From: Ricinus communis
Taxonomy: Eukaryota > Streptophyta > Magnoliopsida > Malpighiales > Euphorbiaceae
Reading direction: 5' to 3'
Assembly (NCBI RefSeq): GCF_019578655.1
Contig: NC_063257.1
Span: 17,174,001 to 17,238,000 of the forward strand
DNA length: 64,000 bases
Shown here in pieces: positions 34,438-45,149 of this stretch (position 1 is the stretch's first letter; each line of letters opens with the position of its first letter). The notes under the pieces were generated by a model. The model made no database searches. It saw only the letters and a list, made by a program, of their open reading frames with translations, and was not told where the DNA came from. Both the position numbers and the translations under genes were made by a program.

Positions 34438-35891
34438 TGATAAGCATCATATTACACATGTTTTCATGCCCGATTGTTCACATTTTTATGCATGATAATC
34501 CCGTTTTATGCTAGAATCACCTGTCTTTTGTTTTCCTTTTCGTTTCAGGTCATTTTCGAAGGACACCATCAAAGAATCGAGGGAAATACGTGTGATTACG
34601 GAGCAAATTCCATCAAATTGGGGCGAGAACAAGCACCCCGAGGGTTGAGCACGGCCTGGACTCCCGTGCTGAATTATCAAGAGGCTATCCCCAATTGTGC
34701 CATTTCGACGCCTTCAGCCCACTACCAAGACGGCCTGTGGTGGATCAAGACCGCCTTGACACGGCCTGTGGTGGCTCGTACAACAGACTCCACAGATTCA
34801 AAGAGCTTGGACTCGATGAATCAAAGACAACTGGACTCCTACTGTCTTGAATCAACTATATAGGCGATTTTGAATTCTAATTGAAGAGGACGATTTTTGG
34901 ACTAAATTCCAAGACACACACTTAATCAAATATTTCCTATACCTCAATTGTAGACCTGGAGAGATCAATTTTCATCAATTGAAGAGGGGATTCCACTTAT
35001 TCCAACATCGAATTGAAGATCAAGACAAACTTTGGGAGCATTCAAGAGGCAACTAGGGTTTGAGATTTTGAATTTGCAAATTTAGGGTTTCTCATTCAGC
35101 TTGAAAGAGAAGGGTGTACATACCTTTAATTTGTTTTTCCTTATTTTGTTCTTTAATTGCTTTGACTATGAACATGAGCAGCTAGATCTTTTGAATCCAT
35201 TAGGGTTCACCTTTGTTGATGGATTATGCTTAATTGTTAGTTTTTTATAATTGTCATTCTTGCAATCTTCTTGCTATTCAGTAATAAAAGTTTGATGCAG
35301 TTAATTTGAGACGTTGGATTAATTGTTTATTAGGTTGTTTCTTGACATTGAGAAATGCTTGTTACAACTGGATTTTGAATAGTAAGGACTGGTAGTTAAC
35401 ACTTAGAGATGAGGTTGATTTACTCGCCGGATTAAGAACTAACAACTCTTAATAGTCTTAAATCATACTTAATGCTAATTTGTAGTAATCTGATAGGAAG
35501 AGATTCCATTAGGTTAGTGCAGGTTTAGGAATCCGGTAAGCTCGAGAGAGGAACCGGGATTCAATTCAGGATTTAGGCACGGGTAAACAAGATCGGCAAT
35601 CCATAAAATTCATCTTTAGAATTCCATCACTTAGGCTCCCTTTTGGATTTATTTCTCTCTTTACAATTGTCTTTTAATTGTCCATTGTTGTCCTTCATTT
35701 ACTTAATTGCACTCATAACCATTAGCTGGTATGTTAGAACTTTCACACCCTATTTCAGACTAGATAACATAGCAAGCAGTAGTAACTCTAGGTTCACCCG
35801 ATCTCCAGGGATACGACCTTGATACTCACTAGTGCTAGGCTGCATCAGTAGGTTCACTGCCTTAGGTGTAGGTTGCATAAAGAGCCCATCA
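34438..35891 (+). repeat. 3' LTR of the gag-protease element
   Basis: It is nearly identical to 28276-29705 except between about 34570 and 34860. There most CAGCAC and GCCGTGCT motifs are replaced by unrelated bases of slightly different length. Confidence 0.85.
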
Positions 35892-37396
35892 CATTGCAAA
35901 CTTGGCAATATTATTTATGGCCTAAAGAGTTTATAATACACACGGATCATGAATCTATAAAGCATCTCAAAGGACAAGACAAGCTGAATTGAAGGCCTGC
36001 AAAGTGCATGGAATTTATTGAGACCTTTCCAAATGTGATCAAGTACAGGAAAGGTAAGGAAATTATGGTTGTTGATGCTTTATCTCGAAGGTATGAACTT
36101 CTTACTACTCTTAATTCTAAGTTATTAGGATTTGAGTATATAAAAGAATTATATGTTGACGATTTAGATTTCAGGAAAGTGTATGGTTTTTATTGTAATG
36201 GGGTTGCCAAATTGCTTTTTGCATGTGTTATTGATTAAAAACGCACATGGTGGTAGGTTAATGGGTCACTTTAGGGTAATTAAGACCTATGACATCATTT
36301 TGGATCATTATTTTGGCCTGGCATGAAACAGAATGTATAAAGGGTTTGTAGTAAATGTGTTGTTTGCATGCAGGCTAAATCCAAATTGAAACTCTATGGG
36401 TTGTATGCACCTTTACCCATTCCTGATATGCCTTGGACTGATTTGTCTATAGGCTTTGTGCTTGATTTGCCTAGAACCAAGAAGAGTAGAGATAGTATAT
36501 TTTTTGTTGTGGATAAATTTGGTAAGATGGCTCACTTCATTCCTTATCATAAAATAGATGATGCATGTCATATTCTTGAATTATTTTTAAGTTGTATGTT
36601 TGCATGGTGTACCTAAGGCCATTTTTAGTGATAGAGATGTGGAATTTTTTAGTCATTTTTGGTATGTTTTATGGGCTAAACTGGGTACTAAGTTATTTCT
36701 AGTACTTGTCATCCATAAATAGATGGTCAAATAGAGGTAGTTAATAGAACCTTGGTGAAATTGCTTCGTGCTTTAATTTCTAGAAATCTTAAGTGGGAAG
36801 ATTTATTGTCGTATGTTGAATTTGCTTATAATAGGGATGTTCATAGCACTATACATACTTCACCATTCGAAATTATGTATGGCTTTAATACATTATCTCC
36901 AATTGATTTGATTCCTTTGCCTATTAATAAGCTTGTTAGTGTTGAAGCTGTTTCTAAGGCAGATTTAGTGAAGACAATGCACAAACAAGTGAAAGATAGG
37001 ATTAAGAAGCAAAATAGAAGGATAACAAAAAGGGTTAACAAAGGTAGAAAGAAATTTTTGTTTAAGCATAGTGATTGGGTTTGGGTACATTTTTGAAAGG
37101 AAAGATTCCTAAGCTAAAAGAAGTTGAAATTGAGTCCAATAGGTGTTGGTTTCTTTCAAGTTCTTAAGAAGATTAATGATAATGCTTATAAGATAGGCTT
37201 ACAGGGTGAGTATAAAGTGAGTGGTACTTTTAATAGTACTGATCTAACTTTTTTTGATGTAGATGATGGGTTTAATTCGTGGACAAATCATCCAAGGGAA
37301 TGAGGGAATGGTATGGATAGGCTAGCATAAGAAAAGCTTGAAGATGATGAACTTGATGAAGAGGAAGCACGCAAGGAAACCTAAGGGTACTAAAGA
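35892..37396 (+). pseudogene. Ty3 RNase H (right half) and integrase, chromovirus-like
   Basis: It continues the domain cut at 28275: [20 protein letters not shown], then ADALSRR-like VDALSRRYELL (RNase H end). The integrase zinc site is degraded near 36240-36370. The catalytic core has MPWTDLSIGFVLDLPRTKKS, where Gly stands in place of the first catalytic Asp of the usual MDF motif. GQIEVVNRTL keeps the last Glu. A TAA near 36719 replaces Gln before it. The piece 36752-37096 holds the C-terminal part (FAYNRDVHST, then SPFEIMYGFNTLSPIDL). It is clearly inactive. Confidence 0.8.
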
Positions 37397-37907
37397 TGGG
37401 CTGATGAGCTAATGATACAGCTACAATCCAAGGTAGTGAATATATCGATGCAGACTAGCACTAATGGCGAGTATCAAGGTCGTATTCTCAAGAAAAGGTG
37501 AGCCTAGAACTACTCTAGCGTCTTTTGTTATCTAACCTTAAACTAATAGTCAAGAAGTTACTGATCTATGACTAGGTGCAAGCTAAATGATTAACTAAAT
37601 GTCGGGCAATCTGCAAAGGTTTAATGAAACAATCAAGGAAAGAAAGCAAGCCTAAAGGGGACCTAAGCTAGATGGATTTTAACAAAGGTAGAAATTAGAT
37701 TGATTACCAATTATGATTACCCATGAGCGGATTCTAAATTGAATTCGAGTTCCCCCTCGATAACACCGAATTCCTAAGCCTAAGAACCTAAATGACGGAA
37801 TCTCTCCCTAATGATTGATTTTAGGTTTGCCTTAAGATTAATCCACTGGTATTAAGAGTTGTTAATTCTTAATCCGGCTAGTTAATTACCCTTATTTCTA
37901 AGTGATT

Positions 37908-39332
37908 TGATAGGCTATTTTGTGTAGCTACAATCTAAGGCAGTGAACCTATCGATGCAGACCAACATTAACGGTGAGTATCAAGGTCGTATTCTCGGGT
38001 AAGGGTGATCCTAGAACTACTACAGTGTCTTATGATATCTAACCCTAACAAAATCAATGAAGTTGCTATTCTATGATTAAATGTAAGCAAGTCATTAACT
38101 AAGTGTCAGACAGACTGAAAGGATTTCGTGAAACAATCAAAGGAAAAAAGCAAACCCAAGGGACCTAAGCTAGTTGGATTTTAGTGAAGATAGAGATTAT
38201 ACTGATTACCAATTACGATTATCCGTGGATGAATACTTAACTGAATTCAGTTTCCCTCTCGAGATAACCGAATTCCTAAACCTAAGAACCTAAAGTTGGA
38301 ATCTCTTTCTAACGATCAATTATTAAATTAGCATTAAGCTTAATTTCGCCTCTATTAAGCTTTGTTAATTCTTAATTTGGCTAGTCAATTACCCTTAAAT
38401 CTAAACACCACAACTCACAATGTCTCAGGAATAATGTGATTTCTCATTAATAATAAAAGCAAGAAGAGACAAGCATTGATAATCAAAGTCTCATAAACAT
38501 TAAAAATAATCCAACAACATAGGAACCCTAATGGGTTTAACAAATTTAGTTACTCATACTAATAAGCAACACAAAGTAAAGAACAAATTCAGAAAAGTAA
38601 ATTGAAAGCATGTACACCCTTCTTCTTCAAGTTGGATGAAAAACCCTAAATTCCCAATTCTGAATGATGAATCCTAAATTGCCTCTTGAATGCCTCCAAA
38701 TTTACTCTTGATCTTCAATTTGATGTTAAAACCAATGTAATCCTTCCTTCAATAGGTGAAATAGTCTCCTAAAGTCGAATATTGAAGTCTGGAAAAAGAT
38801 GGCTTATGCATGTATGTGTAAAATCAAGTCCCCTTACAAAAGAACTTGATTTTGCCTATATAAATGTTTTAGCATGGCTGTGCTCAAGCCTGTGCTGGTC
38901 TTCACGGCCGTGCTCAAGCCTGTGCTGGTCAGCACAGTCATGCTCAAGCCTATGCTGGACCTCCGAGTCTTGAAAAATCAGCCTCTTCTCCCTAAGCGTG
39001 CCCTCATCGTTGGAGACTCCACAAGCTATGATGGAAGCCGTGGTGGCCTCGAAAACCGTGTCGAAAGGTCACTTTTGAGGGTCAAATGTTGATGGTTCAG
39101 CACGGCCAGAGTCCAGGCCATGTTCAACCTTGAAGTGCTAGCCTTTGCTCAATTTTGATGGATTTTGGTCCGTATTCGCATGTATCTCCCTCAAATATTG
39201 ATAATGTCCATCAATGATCACCTAAAACATGAAAGGAACCAAAACACAGGTGATTCTGGCATAAAACAGGATAAGTATGCACAAAAATGTAAGTAATTGG
39301 GCATATAAACATGTATAAAATGATGCACATCA
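37908..39332 (-). repeat. 3' LTR of the deletion derivative
   Basis: It is 1425 bp and starts TGATGTGCATC on the minus strand. Compared with the 5' LTR it lacks about 88 bp near 38400, between short direct repeats (tctaaa), a slippage-type deletion. Confidence 0.85.
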
Positions 39333-39336
39333 AATC

Positions 39337-39371
39337 ACCCCACACTTAAGCTTTTGCTTCTCCTCAAGCAA
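39337..39371 (-). promoter_or_regulatory. 3' PPT with hairpin
   Basis: On the minus strand TTGCTT, loop GAGGAG, AAGCAA (39354-39371) is followed by AAGTGTGGGGT (39337-39347) next to the LTR. Confidence 0.7.
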
Positions 39372-40811
39372 TCAATAACTCAATACATATACAAGCAACA
39401 ATCACCCCTCAAAATCTATGCTAAAGTTCAAAACTCAACCTTATTCAACATATAAAGAATGAAACTCAAGTAACTAACAAATTATACACCTTCAAAGAAA
39501 AACTATAATAATACCATCTCGAAGTACAACTTATATAACAATTCAGCATTAAAGATTAGGAACCATTGCCTCACAGGAATCTCTCAAATCACTCACAGTG
39601 TTTACAGGTAAACAAAAAAATTACCTCAACGCAGCTGCACATAACTTGTTTACCATAAGCTTGCTCATCAATCTTATCTTCGCTACTGCGAATAAATGAA
39701 CACCAAAATCAAAGGGTCTTTACAAGGGTTGAAATGTTGCTAAGGTAAAGCTAAGAATATTTGGATAGAAGTGTAAAGTGTACTGAAAGATCATGCAATT
39801 ATTTAAAATGAATACTTCAGGAGCTGAATGCCAAAACAACAAAAATACTCACTAAGCCTTATTTGAAGTAAAGGATGCTCACAAGAATTAAATTCAAAAG
39901 AGCTAAGAAATAAGTCCAAAAATTTTTTCTTTTTCTTTTTCTTCTTGTTTTATTTTAACATATATATATGCCACAGCAGCTTACGTAGGGGATGCATGAT
40001 TAGTGACATAAACAATGAGAATAGTTATCCAATTTAGATTGAAGGGAGCATCAAGAATGACTAAAAAGACTAATTGAATTTATAACAAAATTAGCACTAT
40101 GATTTCATAAAAGAAGAAGCATAACACATAATTATTCAGTATACAGGGTGAAAGGAAAGATAAATGTATAGAATGGTATGTGTAGTGTATAGGTGTAAAT
40201 CATGAAGAAAAGGTTAAGGCTCAAAACTGACTGACTAATGGAAATAAAGGGTAGGCTTTTGGCCAGATGTGGTGAATTCCTAAGTTGCTCAAATCATCTA
40301 ATGGTATTCAAAAATTCATGTAACCTCAACAAGCATTATAGAGCAAGTTCTAGAAACAAAATTAAGTACAGGGCACACTCAAACAAGAAAAATCATGAGC
40401 ATAATGTGCAATGGATGCTTAAATTTTGGTTCAAAAACTCACGTTTGAAGTGGCTAAAATTTGCAATTGGTTCCCAGACTTATCAATTGAATAATCACAT
40501 AAATTGTATAAGAGATTAGCATAATCAAAGTTCAAAGTTGAAGGTTGTAAATTTGCAAGGAACTCAAGTAACATCGGTTTAACTCGACCAAATTAACATA
40601 TTGAATACAGTGAAATTGCTTTCTAAGAACAAAAATCAAAAGGGACAATCAATTACTAGTGTGTGAATTAAGTCATTAATTACGAAAGAATAAACTAAGC
40701 TTAAATGTCATGAAGAATATAGGTGCTAACATCCTAAAAATAGAAAACATTAGTGATAGCAATTTCAGACACATCCAAAAGTCATGGGAAAAAGAAGAGA
40801 ACATATGGTTT
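39372..40811 (-). other. Non-coding 3' region of the deletion derivative
   Basis: AT-rich and equivalent to 1765-3157 and 32974-34400. It contains TTTTTCTTTTTC and (AT)n runs near 39930-39970. No coding sequence is supported. Confidence 0.55.
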
Positions 40812-40844
40812 ACCCACTTTTGAAGAACACATTGTCCTCAATGT
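40812..40844 (-). promoter_or_regulatory. Internal hairpin plus degenerate purine tract
   Basis: On the minus strand ACATTG, loop AGGA, CAATGT is a perfect 6-bp stem (40829-40844). The purine tract after it (40812-40822) has drifted to AAAAGTGGGT. Confidence 0.55.
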
Positions 40845-41345
40845 AAAATGAAATGGGTACCCCACATGGGATGTACAAATAAAGAAAGCAAAATCAATAA
40901 TATCTAGGTACATGACATGTATGAAAAATAAAGTAGATTAACGCAGAAATAAAAAGAAGATCTAGGGGGACTGCCCTGATCATCTGCTGAGGCTGGTGGA
41001 GTGGAAATTCGATGGGTACTCAGCAGGAGCTGAAAATGAAAAATAAAGAAATAATAGAAACTGAAAATAAAAATTAAATCAAATATGAAAACTAAAACTA
41101 ATAAAATGTTTCAAAATAAAAAAAAATAAAATGTTAAAAACATAAAATAAAATTTGTGGTGCCTCATAAAAGCCCCTCTTTTTGTCTCGAGTCGTTTAGC
41201 TGGACTCGGTAACCCCTCCTTTCATGTGCAAGTTTAGCTTGCTCTGAGGTCCAATCGCCAGGTTATTGATATCATCTATAAGAATGTGGGTTGGGTAATA
41301 AGTGAGGCTAATCCTTAGATTGTCAGCATTTTCCCAAGCGAACCC
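40845..41345 (-). other. Internal sequence without supported ORF
   Basis: On the minus strand the frame continues for some codons beyond the ORF at 41346 with readable text (LTYYPTHILIDDINNLAIG), then decays. The same text occurs at 11270-11460, so it is an old shared part of this family. Confidence 0.45.
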
Positions 41346-41690
41346 CTATAGGTACTCCCTTAGAAAGGGTAAAGGCATCTCCCTCTTCTCAGGTGTCAAG
41401 TCCGCTGCTAAACTGAAAGGCAACCTGATATCCTCATCCAGATATGCATAGTTGAGATACTGTGGAAGATCTTTTAGCTCGAGGACTGGTGGTTCCTCAA
41501 GTGATGGTTTCAACTGATGCACACCTACCTTGTCAATCTCATGAAACTCCCTCGTATTGTTGCTTGGCTTGTGTGCTAACCAAAATTCAAGCTGCTCCAA
41601 TACCTCCTCATTTGACAGCTCATGCCCATCTTCCATTGGCGAAGCAACTTCTAAAAGGTCTACTCGATCAGAATTAGACCTCCTGGTCAT
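41346..41690 (-). CDS. Fused gag-start/pre-RT ORF of the deletion derivative
   Basis: The 114-residue ORF starts with the gag start MTRRSNSDRVDLL. After about 15 codons it switches to text like KPSLEEPPVLELKDLPQYLN, which in full-length Athila-type elements lies between protease and reverse transcriptase. So gag, protease and most of pol were removed by a deletion that kept the frame open. It has no recognisable domain, and a function is doubtful. Confidence 0.6.
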   Translation of the reverse strand: MTRRSNSDRVDLLEVASPMEDGHELSNEEVLEQLEFWLAHKPSNNTREFHEIDKVGVHQLKPSLEEPPVLELKDLPQYLNYAYLDEDIRLPFSLAADLTPEKREMPLPFLREYL

Positions 41691-41830
41691 ACACTACCTG
41701 TATTGAACAAGGTAGCAACCAAAGAATACAAGAATGAATAAAATAATGAAGAATAAAAAATGAAAAGATAGAAAATAAAAAGGGCTAGATTAACATAACC
41801 TGAAATTCACTATAGTTCACACAAAAGTGT

Positions 41831-41848
41831 TCCCCGGCAACGGCGCCA
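41831..41848 (-). promoter_or_regulatory. tRNA-Asp primer-binding site, perfect
   Basis: TCCCCGGCAACGGCGCCA is identical to the 3' end of plant tRNA-Asp, so the minus strand is a perfect 18-nt PBS. It is the best-preserved PBS in the window, which fits a recently mobile element. Confidence 0.9.
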
Positions 41849-41854
41849 AAAACT

Positions 41855-43346
41855 TGATATGTTATTTTGTGTAGCTACAATCTAAGGTAGTGAACCTATC
41901 GATACAGACTGGCACTAACGGTGAGTATTAAGGTCGTATTCTCGGGTAAGGGTGATCCTAGAACTACCACAGCGTCTTATGATATCTAACCCTAAAAAAA
42001 TCAATGAAGTTGCTATTTTATGATTAAATGTAAGCAAGTGATTAAATAAGCGTCAGACAGACTGAAAGGATTTCATGAAACAATCAAAGGAAAAAGCAAA
42101 CCCAAGGGGACCTAAGCTAGTTGGATTTTAGTGAAGATAGAGATTATACTGATTACCAATTGTGATTACCTATGGATGAATTCTTAACTGAATTTGGTTT
42201 CCCTCTCGAGATAACCGAATACCTAAACCTAAGAACCTCAAGTTGGAATCTCTTCCTAACGATCGATTATTAAATTAGCATTAAGCTTTAATCTGCATCT
42301 ATTAAGCTTTGCTAATTCTTAATTCGGCTAGTCAATTACCCTTATCTCTAAATGATCATTAACCAGTTCTTGCTATTCAAATTTCCAATTACTAAATGAA
42401 TTTCTCAATTACATAAAGCAATCTAAACACCATAACTCACAACGTCTTATGAATAATGTGATTTCTCATTAATAATGAAAGCAAGAAGAGACAAGCATTG
42501 ATAATCAAAGTCTCATAAACATTAAGAACAATCCAACAACATAGGAACCCCAATGGGTTTAACAAATTTAGTTACTCATACTAATAAGCAACACAAAGTA
42601 AAAAACAAATTTAGAAAAGTAAATTGAAAGCATGTACCCTTCTTCTTCAAGTTGGATGAAAGACCCTAAATTCCTAACTCCGAATGATGACCCTAAATTG
42701 CCTCTTGAATGCCTCCAAATCTACTCTTGATCTTCAATTTGATGTTAAAACCAATGTAATCCTTCCTTCAATAGATGAAATAGTCTCCTAAAGTCGAATA
42801 TTGAAGTCTGGAAAAAGATGGCTTATGCATGTATGTGTAAAATCAAGTCAGAGAATCAAACCCCTTACAAAAGAACTTGATTTTGCCTATATAAATGTTT
42901 CAAAGCATGGTACGTGCTCAAGCTTGTCTTTGGTCGACGGCCGTGCTTAAGCTTATCGGTCAAGACGATCGTGCTCAAGCACATCTTGGACCTCCGAGTC
43001 CTGAAAAATCAGCCTCTTCTCCCTGACCATGCCCTCGCCGGTGCTAAGCCTCCACAGGCTGTGATGGAAGTAGTGGTGCCTCGAAAACTGTGCCAAAAGG
43101 TCACTTTGAGGGTCAAATGTCGATGGTTCAGCACGGCCTAACCTTGACATGCTAGCCTTTCCTCAATTTTGATGGATTCTGGTCCGTATTCGCATGTATC
43201 TCCCTCAAATACTGATAATGTGCATCGATGATCACCTAAAATATGAAAGGAGCTAAAATACAGGTGATTCTGGCATAAAACAAGATAACTATGCATAAAA
43301 ATGCAAGTAATTGGGCATATAAACATGTATAAAATGATGCACATCA
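41855..43346 (-). repeat. 5' LTR of the deletion derivative
   Basis: It is 1492 bp and directly follows the PBS. The palindrome-rich stretch (42900-43145) differs strongly from the matching part of the 3' LTR (38870-39130), while flanking parts agree well. Confidence 0.85.
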
Positions 43347-44349
43347 TGATTATTAACCAGTTCTTGCTATTCAAAATTCCAATTACTTAATGAATTTCTC
43401 AATTACAGAAAGCAATCTAAAGAACACAATTCACATCTCAAGAATAATGTGATATCTTATTAATACTGAAAGCAAGAAGAATACAAGAATTGATGATCAA
43501 AATCTCATAAACATGAAGTACAATCCAACAAACAAAGGAACCCCAATGGGTTCAGCAGCTCTAGCTACTCATGCTAATGAATAAAATAAAATAAATAATA
43601 GATACATAAGAGAAAATTGGAAACATGTACACCCTTCTTTTTCAAATCAAATGAACAGTCTTCAATCTCCAAGTCTAAATAATGAACCTCGAATTGCCTC
43701 TTGAGTGCCTCAAAATCCACTCTTAATCTTTAATGCGATGCTTGAACCACCGAAATCCATCCTTCAATGTGTGAAATGGTCTCCCAAAGTCAATCGTCGA
43801 AGTCTGAAAAGAGATGGCTCACGTGCGTATATGAGTTCTAAGGTTAGGAATGCGGAACCCCTCAAAATAAAGTGAAAAAACCTATATAATTATTCAACAG
43901 GGCTATGGTCAAGCCCGTGCTGAGGGCCGAGTCCAGGCCGTGCTAAGAATCTGAGTCCAAAATCAACCCCTCGCTCCCTGACCATGCCCTCATCGGTGCT
44001 GAGCCACCACGGGCCGTGCTAGAGGCCGTGGTAGCCTCGGAAATCGTGCCAAAAAGCCAAATTTAAAGATCAAAAGCCAATGGTGTAGCACAGCCAGAGT
44101 CTAGGCCGTGCTGATCAGCACTGCCTTGACCTAGGTCGTGCTCAACCTTGAAATGCGAGCCTTTGTCCAATTTTGATGAATTCCAGTCCGTTTTCGCACA
44201 TATCGCCCTCAAACACTAATAATGTTCATCAATGGTCACCTAAAAGATTAAAGGAACCAAAACATAAGTGATTCTGGCATAAAATAAGATAAATATGCAT
44301 AAAAACGCAAGTAATTGGGCATAGAAACATATGTAACACAATGTGGGCT

Positions 44350-45040
44350 AAACTTGCTAAATGGCCCAATAATAAGGTCTAGAGCCAAGAAGTTGGAACT
44401 AGCCTTAAATGGCTATATACAAGATTAGGCTAGCAAGGAAAGTCCATTTGAAGGTCCAAGATCCATAACCTTTGAGGAGCATCAAAATTAGGCCTTATTC
44501 AATCTATTGGAGGTCCAAGTCCATAGAGAACCAAATTAGACTGAATTATGCTTGTAAGCCTTAGTTTAATTTCATTATTAAACACTATGTTGTCATTTTC
44601 CTTAGGGCAGATTAGTCTTTTCTTATTAGTTGTCTTCTAGGATTTTTTTCAAGTCTATTTAACTTGAACCAATCCGTAAGTGACATGAGGTTATTATTAT
44701 TAATAATATATCATTGTTCTTGCAACCTTTGCTTGAATTCTTGTATTCTAGTTGAAAGCATTTATCACTTATCAAAGATTTTATCCATCTTTATAGCGTG
44801 CTATGATTAGGGTTTAAAGGACTTAGTTTTTTTAGGTTCTATTTTTCTTGATCAACTTTAAAATCTAATATAGAGTGATCCTAGGATTTGGTTCAATTTG
44901 TTAGTGGGTTTCTAGGATAGTGATATATGGGTTCATAACTATTAGAGTTCATATATTTTATTTCTAAAGGTTCTTAACCTAGAGGGAAGGAAAGTTCACA
45001 ACGGATCATTAAAAATAGATGGCACACTGACATTTAGAGG
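44350..45040. other. Unassigned sequence after the solo LTR
   Basis: AT-rich. It probably continues the 3' end of the chromovirus-like element at 35892, since removing the solo LTR joins them. No coding sequence was recognised. Confidence 0.3.
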
Positions 45041-45149
45041 GACACATGATTACCTATTCCTTTTAATGCTTTTAGAATCGGTACTTCTCAAAGGGGAGTT
45101 GCAATATTGTGAAAGTGGGCAAGCTGATAAATCATTAGTCTAAATCCTG

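Larger units (their letters stand above)
28276..35891 (+). mobile_element. Non-autonomous Athila-type element with gag and protease only
   Basis: It has LTRs of 1430 and 1454 bp and a perfect TSD cattg (28271-28275 and 35892-35896). Between them lie a degenerate PBS, gag, a gag-protease ORF, a 1.9-kb non-coding region and a PPT. Reverse transcriptase, RNase H and integrase are absent, so it would have depended on enzymes from a relative. The LTRs are nearly identical outside one region, so the insertion is fairly young. It lies inside a Ty3 RNase H domain. Confidence 0.85.
37908..43346 (-). mobile_element. Athila-type deletion derivative, nested
   Basis: It is 5.4 kb, flanked by the perfect TSD tgatt (37903-37907 and 43347-43351). 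Removing it restores the LTR text around 'cttatttctaag|tgatt|attaaccag', as found in the uninterrupted LTR near 42350. It has both LTRs, a perfect PBS, one fused ORF, the non-coding region and a PPT. Nearly all gag and pol are missing. Confidence 0.88.
37402..44343 (-). mobile_element. Solo Athila-type LTR, split by a nested element
   Basis: The two pieces 37402-37907 and 43352-44343 together make about 1.5 kb, the usual LTR length here. The left end TGATGAGCTAATG aligns with other LTR 3' ends. The sequence tgggc occurs at both edges (37397-37401 and 44344-44348), a likely TSD. The right terminus has lost its final CA. No internal region flanks it, so it is a solo LTR in the 3' region of the chromovirus-like element. 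Confidence 0.65.

Noticed and set aside
38782..39092. Open frames encoding Cys/Ser-rich repeated peptides
   Set aside because: They are readings of the palindrome cluster in an LTR, in the wrong context for a gene.
41831..41848. tRNA-Asp-like sequence as a tRNA gene
   Set aside because: Only the 18 bases at the 3' end of the tRNA are present, which is a PBS.
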